Source of the DNA: Bacteriovoracaceae bacterium
Lineage (GTDB): Bacteria > Bdellovibrionota > Bacteriovoracia > Bacteriovoracales > Bacteriovoracaceae
NCBI GenBank assembly: GCA_947442115.1
Contig: CANEVK010000198.1
Span: 1-5,453, forward strand
Direction of reading: 5' to 3'
DNA: 5,453 nucleotides
The number at the start of each line of letters is the position of its first letter. Within the stretch, counting starts at the first letter, position 1. Of this stretch, positions 1 to 5,100 are shown piece after piece. The notes under the pieces were generated by a model. The model searched no databases, had not been told where the DNA came from, and worked only from the letters and a program-made list of their open reading frames with translations. Made by a program: the position numbers and the translations under genes.

Positions 1-380
1 CAGCTCCTGCCCATTATCACTCTGAGTGGCAGATCCAGCGGGAGATCGATTCATTGACTGAATTTTAAAGCGAAGAATTTCAAATCTCTCGTACCTAAAA
101 TACATGTAGGATTTTTTTACTCCTCCAATGGTGGTGGTTACGTCATTTATCAACATTCCCCATCGATCAAGCTTCCAAACAATCACGACATCAATTTTTT
201 TTTGTTGAGCGAGCTTGATGGGAAGGCCTTTTTTTGACTCCTGAGGCGGTTTCAGATTCGGTATGAACCTAGTCCCCACCCTCTGTTCTTGGCGAAATCT
301 GAGCAATCCTTGAATTGAATAGAAAGTGTGTTTTGATCCAATGTGGAGACTCTGGCGTAGATAGCGGCCTTAAAACTCAT
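1..380 (-). pseudogene. Serine recombinase (resolvase/invertase family), frameshifted and cut by the window edge
   Basis: Serine recombinases cut and rejoin DNA through a nucleophilic serine near the N-terminus. Reading from the ATG at 380-378, the first frame gives MSFKAAIYARVST, then DQN and FAKNRGW. This matches the family N-terminus, with the catalytic Ser in the YARVS motif. That frame stops at 254-252. The next conserved block (ESETASGVKKRPSHQ) is in a second frame at about 259-215. The following block (LAQQKKIDVVIVWKLDRWG) is in a third frame from about 213 down. That frame stays open to base 1 but diverges from the family: GMLIND stands where GRSL.D is usual, and a weak SPAG may be a remnant of TPAGR. 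At least two frameshifts are therefore needed, near 270 and near 215, close to 7-A and 9-A runs. A Shine-Dalgarno GAGGG lies five bases before the ATG. The C-terminal DNA-binding part is outside the window. The family call is strong; the subfamily is not determined. Confidence 0.85.
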
Positions 381-385
381 TTAAA

Positions 386-390
386 CCCTC
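386..390 (-). promoter_or_regulatory. Shine-Dalgarno of the decayed recombinase
   Basis: The minus strand reads GAGGG, then five bases, then ATG at 380-378. This supports the start chosen for the recombinase remnant. It lies only a few bases from the divergent TTGACA box of the first toxin-antitoxin-like operon, so the two genes share a very compact intergenic region. Confidence 0.6.
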
Positions 391-393
391 AAT

Positions 394-411
394 GTTGACA
401 AATTTGACTAC
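394..411. promoter_or_regulatory. Imperfect palindrome over the -35 box, candidate operator
   Basis: The 18 bases follow GTnGnCAAATTTGnCnAC, with 7 of 9 positions symmetric around the central CAAATTTG. The site covers the -35 hexamer and the start of the spacer of the operon 1 promoter. This is where an XRE-type antitoxin would be expected to bind for autorepression. AT-rich palindromes do occur by chance, so the operator role is inference. Confidence 0.4.
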
Positions 412-423
412 TTTTGATATCGT
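395..423 (+). promoter_or_regulatory. Sigma-70-type promoter of TA-like operon 1 (leaderless)
   Basis: A perfect -35 TTGACA (395-400) is followed by a 17-base spacer and TATCGT (418-423), a 4/6 match to the -10 consensus. An extended -10 TG at 415-416 compensates for this. The expected transcription start is around 430, and the ATG at 432 follows within about two bases. No Shine-Dalgarno sequence could fit in such a leader. The spacing repeats almost exactly at the second operon (1125-1153). Confidence 0.7.
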
Positions 424-431
424 TCGTAGGG

Positions 432-728
432 ATGGAAAGAAGAGCTTATAAAATCAATGCGGTTACTATCAATAGAACAAATATTGAAGAAATAATAATT
501 GATTCACATATAGATAAGCACTCTGACCATATTTCTGACGACCTGATCATTGAGCTTGTGCTCGAGTTAGTTCACACAGAGCATATTGCCGAAGGCGTCC
601 GTGAAAAGTTTCAATATTTTGTTTCTGAAATTTCTCACAACCAGAAGCGATATAAGATGGTTTGGCTTTTAGAGGATCATAAATTTTACGTTGGTGTTAT
701 CACTGCTTTTAGAGATAGGAGGTTATAA
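432..728 (+). CDS. Small toxin-like protein, family not recognised (putative type II TA toxin)
   Basis: The gene encodes 98 residues from ATG 432. A TTG at 414 also gives an open frame, but it lies inside the promoter, upstream of the predicted transcription start, so ATG 432 is preferred. The protein opens with MERRAYKINAVTI. It has a His- and acid-rich middle (DSHIDKHSDHISDD) and ends in a strand-rich segment (YKMVWLLED, FYVGVITAFRDRR). A C-terminal pattern of K-Y-K-hydrophobic-WLLED followed by YxGVIxAxR recalls small RelE/HigB or DUF4258-type (BECR-fold) toxins. The size, the position as first gene and the HTH protein immediately downstream fit a HigBA-like order. The stop codon is directly followed by the next ATG, so the two genes are translationally linked. 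A toxic RNase activity is inference; no catalytic residue can be assigned with confidence. Confidence 0.7.
   Translation: MERRAYKINAVTINRTNIEEIIIDSHIDKHSDHISDDLIIELVLELVHTEHIAEGVREKFQYFVSEISHNQKRYKMVWLLEDHKFYVGVITAFRDRRL
717..722 (+). promoter_or_regulatory. Strong Shine-Dalgarno of the HTH gene, inside the toxin-like gene
   Basis: AGGAGG, a full match to the anti-Shine-Dalgarno core, lies six bases before the ATG at 729. It is made from the last two Arg codons of the upstream gene. This gives the second gene of the operon a ribosome site much stronger than the leaderless first gene has, as would suit an antitoxin that must be in excess. Confidence 0.85.
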
Positions 729-1034
729 ATGGCGTTCCCAAGTAAAAAAGAAATTCAAGAAGTTTTAAGAGAGCTAGAGAATGTAGAACCAACTTTCATA
801 CTTGATCGGAAAAATGCATCCGCTGTAGATAAAATTAAATACGATCTGTGCCGCGAATTTGTGGTTTACATGATTTCTAATAAGATTTCTCAGGTGGAGC
901 TTGCCGACAGACTAAGTCTTGATAAGGCCAGGGTGAATAAAAGTATAAAATACCGCATTGAGTTTTTTACAATTGATAAGCTTCTAAGCCTGCTCAATAT
1001 TATTAAGCCTTCCAGTGAACTAAAAGTTTCCTAG
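729..1034 (+). CDS. XRE-family helix-turn-helix protein, probable antitoxin of operon 1
   Basis: This 101-residue protein probably binds and neutralises the upstream gene product and represses the operon. Residues 1-40 (KKEIQEVLRELENVEP, then FILDRKN) form a charged N-terminal extension. A helix follows at about 36-50 (IKYDLCREFVVYMIS), then a helix-turn-helix at about 53-73 (ISQVELADRLSLDKARVNKSI). The segment after it (FFTIDKLLSLLNII) is the usual closing helix of the Xre fold. Phage-type repressors and HigA/HTH_37 antitoxins share this layout. The ATG abuts the stop of the upstream gene and has AGGAGG six bases away, so the start is secure. The antitoxin role is inferred from size, fold and partner. 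A stand-alone small regulator is the alternative. Confidence 0.85.
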   Translation: MAFPSKKEIQEVLRELENVEPTFILDRKNASAVDKIKYDLCREFVVYMISNKISQVELADRLSLDKARVNKSIKYRIEFFTIDKLLSLLNIIKPSSELKVS

Positions 1035-1035
1035 A

Positions 1036-1045
1036 CTGGGCAAAA
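1036..1045 (+). repeat. Upstream direct copy of the CTGGGCAAAA box
   Basis: This ten-base sequence is identical to 1097-1106 and begins two bases after the stop codon of the HTH gene. With the inverted copy at 1116-1123 it gives three boxes within about 90 bases, all between the two operons. It may be a second operator half-site or the trace of a small duplication; the sequence does not tell which. Confidence 0.45.
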
Positions 1046-1096
1046 CCCTTTTAAAATTGGTCACTATTTAGCTCTGGAATTACTTCAATTTGAGGT

Positions 1097-1123
1097 CTGG
1101 GCAAAAGTATAGTTATTGCCCAG
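1097..1123. promoter_or_regulatory. 8-bp inverted repeat abutting the operon 2 promoter, candidate operator
   Basis: CTGGGCAA (1097-1104) and its exact complement TTGCCCAG (1116-1123) flank 11 bases. The right arm ends two bases before the -35 TTGACA. A third, direct copy of CTGGGCAAAA lies 61 bases upstream at 1036-1045, right after the stop of the HTH gene. Nothing like a U-tract follows the inverted repeat, so an intrinsic terminator for operon 1 is less likely than a regulator site. The ribbon-helix-helix protein of operon 2 is the obvious candidate binder. Confidence 0.5.
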
Positions 1124-1124
1124 G

Positions 1125-1153
1125 TTGACAAAGTATGCATTAAGTCATATATT
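1125..1153 (+). promoter_or_regulatory. Sigma-70-type promoter of TA-like operon 2 (leaderless)
   Basis: A perfect -35 TTGACA (1125-1130), a 17-base spacer and -10 TATATT (1148-1153, 5 of 6 consensus) make this a strong predicted promoter. Transcription should start around 1159-1161, on or next to the ATG at 1161. The mRNA would have no leader and no Shine-Dalgarno sequence. The longer open frame starting with TTG at 1116 would begin inside the inverted repeat and upstream of this promoter, so it is not the real start. Confidence 0.8.
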
Positions 1154-1160
1154 GTATGAC

Positions 1161-1415
1161 ATGGGTGAATTGTTTCGTTTTGGAAATGTAATTATTAGAA
1201 TCTGGTCAAACGATCACAATCCTCCACACGTAGAAGCATTCTGGCCAAGCATGAAGAAACCAGAAGCTCATGCAAAGTTTTTACTTAGCGATCTTGAATG
1301 TATTGAAAGCTTCGGATTCTCCTCTAAAGACATAAAGAGAATCCAAGTGGAATTAAAATCCCGTCATGAAAAGATATGGGAAGCCTGGAGGTCAATTCAT
1401 GAAGAAGAAAATTAA
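1161..1415 (+). CDS. DUF4160 family protein, probable toxin-side gene of operon 2
   Basis: This gene encodes 84 residues from ATG 1161. The sequence fits the small DUF4160 family. It has an N-terminal strand pair (MGELFRFGNVIIRIW), the family signature DHNPPHVEAFW at residues 18-28, a short segment ending in AHAKFLLSDLECIESFGFS, and a C-terminal helix (IKRIQVELKSRHEKIWEAW). DUF4160 proteins are found in toxin-antitoxin-like pairs, often beside DUF2442 proteins, and their biochemical activity is not well established. Here the partner is a ribbon-helix-helix protein whose start overlaps this gene by 17 bases. The ATG is chosen because it lies 7 bases past a near-consensus -10 box. The family call is firm; the toxin role is inferred from context. 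Confidence 0.85.
   Translation: MGELFRFGNVIIRIWSNDHNPPHVEAFWPSMKKPEAHAKFLLSDLECIESFGFSSKDIKRIQVELKSRHEKIWEAWRSIHEEEN
1387..1391 (+). promoter_or_regulatory. Shine-Dalgarno deciding the start of the ribbon-helix-helix gene
   Basis: GGAGG sits seven bases before the ATG at 1399, within the 3' end of the DUF4160 gene. An earlier in-frame ATG at 1366 has no comparable site and would add eleven residues copied from the overlapping frame. The ATG at 1399 is therefore the likely start. Confidence 0.8.
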
Positions 1416-1638
1416 TTATGCTCAGAAAGATGTTCTTTCAGACAAAGACTTTGAAAGCCAAAACATCAAAGAACGAATTACTATTTGGATTGATGAAAGT
1501 ACTTTAGATGCCTTTAGACAGAGAGCAAAAGAAGAAGGATCTAAATATCAGGCCCTGATCAATCAGGCTCTTCAGGAAGCTATAAAAAAACCATCTCTTG
1601 TTGAGAGGGTGGAGCGACTTGAAAAAAAAATTGGGTAA
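1399..1638 (+). CDS. Ribbon-helix-helix (BrnA/CopG-like) protein, probable antitoxin of operon 2
   Basis: This 79-residue, strongly charged protein begins MKKKINYAQKDVLSDKDF. The ribbon-helix-helix core runs from about 25 to 62. ERITIWID (25-32) would be the DNA-contacting strand, STLDAFRQRAKEEG the first helix, and KYQALINQALQEAI the second. The KYQxLINxALxEAI motif is typical of BrnA and related CopG-type antitoxins. The tail (LVERVERLEKKIG) looks like a short coiled coil. The expected role is to dimerise, bind operator DNA and neutralise the overlapping DUF4160 product. The 17-base overlap with that gene and the strong internal Shine-Dalgarno sequence indicate coupled expression. The nearby inverted repeat at 1097-1123 is a plausible binding site. 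BrnA is normally paired with BrnT, which is not what lies upstream here. Confidence 0.85.
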   Translation: MKKKINYAQKDVLSDKDFESQNIKERITIWIDESTLDAFRQRAKEEGSKYQALINQALQEAIKKPSLVERVERLEKKIG

Positions 1639-1656
1639 CAGATTTTCTTTAAAAGA

Positions 1657-1684
1657 GCAGTCGTAAAACTTGCTTTGCGGCTGC
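1657..1684 (+). terminator. Hairpin after operon 2, without a U-tract
   Basis: GCAGTCGTAAA (1657-1667) can pair with TTTGCGGCTGC (1674-1684) over 11 base pairs around a six-base loop. In plus-strand RNA two of the pairs are G-U, whereas in minus-strand RNA those positions become A-C mismatches. The structure is thus better formed in the transcript of the upstream operon, 18 bases past its stop. No run of U follows, so if it ends transcription it does so poorly or with Rho. It might instead protect the 3' end of the mRNA. Confidence 0.4.
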
Positions 1685-1749
1685 CAAGATCAACCACCCT
1701 ACCCTGCTAATAAATCATAATGACTTTTGAGCTTATAAAAATGAAGAAC

Positions 1750-2040
1750 CTAAATGACGATTGAATCTTTCTCGAACAGGGAGAGAATTTCTCGAAGTAG
1801 TTTTGTTCTATCGTGAAGTCGAACTTTGTAACCCGTGTCTACCTGATGTCTTCTTGGCGTCTTCCTTTTTAGAGTGATTTCGTGTTTAGATTTTTCCCCC
1901 GGGAGAAATCTCAGATCCAGAGAAAGCCTCATGAGAAGCTCAACGACCTGTACCCGTTCTAGAAACTCGTCAATGATGAGTCCCTTGCTCTGATTACAAT
2001 TTTTGACCAATCGTAATTTTGTACTATCGGCGAAACTCAT
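1750..2040 (-). CDS. Small hypothetical protein, family not recognised
   Basis: An open frame of 96 residues starts at ATG 2040-2038. A Shine-Dalgarno-like AGAAGG lies eight bases upstream (2049-2054), and a -10-like TATACT lies at 2061-2066 without a convincing -35. The protein is rich in Leu, Arg and Lys. Visible segments are LIIDEFLERVQVVELLMRLSLDLRFLP, where an amphipathic helix is likely (shown split here: LIIDEFLERVQ and VVELLMRLSLDL), a basic stretch KRKTPRRHQ, and a C-terminal TKLLREILSLFEKD. There is no signal peptide and no membrane segment. It is the only sizeable open frame in this interval and points towards operon 2. I recognise no family. It could be a real accessory gene or a remnant. 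Confidence 0.5.
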   Translation of the reverse strand: MSFADSTKLRLVKNCNQSKGLIIDEFLERVQVVELLMRLSLDLRFLPGEKSKHEITLKRKTPRRHQVDTGYKVRLHDRTKLLREILSLFEKDSIVI

Positions 2041-2112
2041 GAAGACAACCTTCTAATGTAAGTATACCGGAGTCATCTGCATTCTCAGAAAGGAGACCTC
2101 GTAAGATGCACC

Positions 2113-2130
2113 AACTTAGAATAAGTTTTT
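2113..2130. other. Weak AT-rich hairpin between the fibre gene and the small gene
   Basis: AACTTA and TAAGTT form a perfect 6-bp inverted repeat around GAA, followed on the plus strand by three further T residues. Only one G-C pair is present in the stem. It begins about ten bases past the stop of the large fibre gene on the minus strand, where it lacks a U-run. Its orientation suits a plus-strand terminator better, yet no plus-strand gene ends nearby. Any function is uncertain. Confidence 0.25.
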
Positions 2131-2139
2131 CTCATATGC

Positions 2140-5100
2140 TTACCAGTTTGTGCATTCTACTGATAGATTTTGATTTCCAACGCCAGTCATCCACGAAATA
2201 AGATAAGGAGATGATCCATTTGTTCCCCCGCTCCAAGACTGTGTACCATAGTGACAAGGTTGATATGATGGGGAAGCTGAGCAGTCATAAGCCAATACTT
2301 TTCTTCCAGAATTAACTCCTGATGGAGTATGAGTCACATAGGTAACAGCTCCATTTCCTGTGGCAACTGAACAAAAGAATGAAGCAACAGTTGTCTGGTC
2401 TCCGTGCCACATATCAAACCATGCATCAGTAGGCATGCTTCCTCCAGCAGATGAATATCCAGCAAAACTATGCGGCATTAAAGATGGGTTCGTGCAGACT
2501 CTGCCACTCCATACTTCGCATTTCACACTAACATTTCCACGTCGAGCAACTAAAGTTGTATTTCCTGGAATGAGATTTATTTGATTGGTCGATGTCCAAT
2601 TTACTGGTGAAGAGTTTGTACCAATATTGTTAAATGAATCTGTAGCTCTGACTATAACTGAGTATTGTGTATTAGAGGCGAGAGTTAGACTTGAGACAGA
2701 ATTACCAGACGAGAAAGTTGTCCAATCTTTAATTAATGTGTTGTCAGAAGTTTTAATTATTCTTATTTCATAACTAGCAACTGATCCCCCACCTATATCA
2801 GAAATTGCACTCCAGCTTATATTTGGTGAACTTGATAAATTCGTAGGTACTGACCCTAGCGTCACCCCTGTCGGCGCATTCGGCCCCGTATTATCTGCCG
2901 TAAAACTTGCCGACGGTCCGGCACCAGGCGCAGAGTCTCCCGAAGTTGACGCCGCTGTTCCTGTTGCCACTAGTATACTTACTGCTCCCGTGCCCGAACA
3001 ATTATTCACCGTCACTGTTCTTGTTAATCCAGACCCTGTCACTCCTGTCACCGTACAACCGGCTGATCCCGCACCAGAAAATGAAATATTTCCTGAGGCA
3101 AGGTTAATAGTTGCAGTGTCAGTACCAGAACCATAGGTCACGGTATAAGTTACTGGGCCGGCCTTAACTAAACTTGAAGAAGGAGCATCAATGGAAATTG
3201 AAGCAATAGTCCCTTGAGATATTCCACCCCAAATCGTCCCGTTACAGAATTCCATTTTTTTAGAGGTTGAATTATATCTTATTGTTCCCTCGGTTGAGGC
3301 GTCACAGGCTGTTGCGACCGTTCCGATTTTGACTCCGTTCACTAAGTTTACTGTATTCTCAAAAGTTTTACTTCCTGAAATTGTCTGCGCAGAGTTGCTC
3401 ACAATTCCCGCTACACCACTGGTCGCGACCGGTAACGATGAGCACACGGGATTTCCTGAAATATCAAAAGCGAGATAAGTTAATGGTAAGCAGACCATCA
3501 CTTCAAGAGCAGTTCCTCCTGCATTTGCCACGTATAATTTATTTGCCGTAAATGATGTAAGACCGGTTCCACCGAGTGCTGGAGAAAGACTCGCAACACT
3601 TGATATAACCCCAGAGCCATCATTGATGAGAATGTGGTTAGCCGAGCCCGATGCTAATTTAGAGCGAGCAATAGCGGCAGTTGAAGATACTTTTAAGTTT
3701 GTTATAGAACTATCAGCAAGCTCCGTTGTAGTGACTCCACCAACGGCAATCCCGATCGTTCCAGAGGCAGTGATGGCCCCGCCGGAGAGCCCCGTGCTTG
3801 CAGTGATTGAAGTCACACCTGATCCAGCAATTCCTAAGATTTTCCAAGTTGTTCCGTTATGATAATTAATCTCATTAGTATCGGTGTTGTAGACTTGAGT
3901 TCCTGTAGGAATCGGAGAGATAGCGTTTCTTTGCGCTGTTGTCATCCTAGGAATAAGAAGTCCTGACGTCGTTGACGAGATATCCAGAATGGAATCTGGT
4001 AAAGAGTTTCCGATCCCGACTCTGCCAGTGTTACGGTAGATGTTTCCGGTGGCAAGAGTCCAGTGAGAAAGCCCGTCCACATAAGACTTCGTGGCGGCAT
4101 CATTCGCACTAATTGGTGTTCCAAGCCCTGTGATTATGCCCGAACTCATAGCAATGTTTCCGGACATAGTTCCACCAGCAAGGGGCAGTTTTGTAGCGTC
4201 AGAATTTAAATCTGGATCTGAAATACAACTCCAGATGAAAGGGGCGGTCGCAGTCATCGAAAGTTTTTCAGTCGCCCCACAATTAGGAACGGCGTCTGAG
4301 GCCATGACATTTCCGGCGGCCGTTCCAATATTTGTGAGAGCTGCCGTTCCTAACTCTAAACTTGTTCTAGCAGTTGCGGCAGTATTTCCACCCGTCCCTC
4401 CAAGAGTTAAGGGCAGGATCGCTACGCTAGACATGACTCCAGTCCCATCGTTTGTGATGACATGGTTGGGAGTACCTGAAGCAAGCTTAGACCTCGTGAT
4501 CGCTGCGCTGGCAGAGACTTTTAAGTTAGTGACTGCGCTATCTGCAAGTTCCGTTGTAGAAACTCCACCAGCAGAGATCCCAATTGTCCCAGAAGTAGTT
4601 ATTGCACCTCCAGAAAGCCCCGTGCCAGCAGTGATTGAGGTCACGGCTGAACCTGCAATCCCTAAGACTTTCCAAGTTGATCCATTGTAATAGTTAAGTT
4701 CATTGGTGGAAGTATTGTAAATTTGTGTTCCGGTCGGAACCGGAGAGATAGCATCTCTTTGGGTAGTCGTCATTCTAGGTATGAGGACCCCCGATGTCGT
4801 TGATGAAATATCAAGAATGCTTTCTGGCAGAGTCGTCCCAATTCCGACTCTGCCAGTATCCCGATAAATATTTCCTGAAGTAAGAGTCCAGTGAGAAAGA
4901 CCATCAACGTATCCCTTGGTTGCGGCTTCACTCGCAGCTCCAGGTGTCGGAAGCCCTGTGATCTTATTTGTATCCATATCAATGTCACCTGACATCGTTC
5001 CCCCTGCTAAAGGAAGCTTCGTAACGTCCACGCTTGAGTCGATATCAGAAGCACAGGTCCAACCATAAGAGGGCCCTGGGTTCCATTGCAGTTTTTCATT

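Noticed and set aside
1097..1123. Inverted repeat as an intrinsic terminator of operon 1
   Set aside because: The stem is GC-containing, but the loop is 11 bases and no T-run follows. The right arm directly abuts a strong promoter, so an operator is the better reading.
1036..1684. Integron attC sites around the small operons
   Set aside because: I looked for RYYYAAC and GTTRRRY ends flanking the operons and saw no pair with the right layout. The genes also have their own promoters, unlike most cassettes.
1..2139. CRISPR array, tRNA or rRNA
   Set aside because: No regularly spaced direct repeats, no cloverleaf and no rRNA-like sequence were seen on either strand.
2106..2201. 31-codon plus-strand frame with an AGGAG ten bases before its ATG
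   Set aside because: The spacing is long, the frame overlaps the 3' end of the fibre gene antisense, and no promoter is evident. A small hydrophobic peptide is possible but unsupported.
2360..2773. Two adjacent plus-strand open frames (2360-2584 and 2585-2773)
   Set aside because: They are antisense to the tip and fibronectin III-like domains of the fibre protein, with low-complexity translations and no family features.
2907..3107. Plus-strand open frame of 66 codons
   Set aside because: It is antisense to the Ig-like domain, and its Pro/Leu/Ser-rich translation is typical of reversed Ig-like coding DNA.
4091..4690. Long plus-strand open frame of 199 codons
   Set aside because: It lies antisense to the fibre repeats. 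Its own internal similarity to the frame at 3623-3862 only mirrors the repeated coding on the other strand, and it has no convincing start signal.
3942..4988. Minus-strand frames at 3942-4124 and 4770-4988
   Set aside because: They overlap the fibre gene in another frame at equivalent places in units 1 and 2. Their likeness to each other is a by-product of the repeats.
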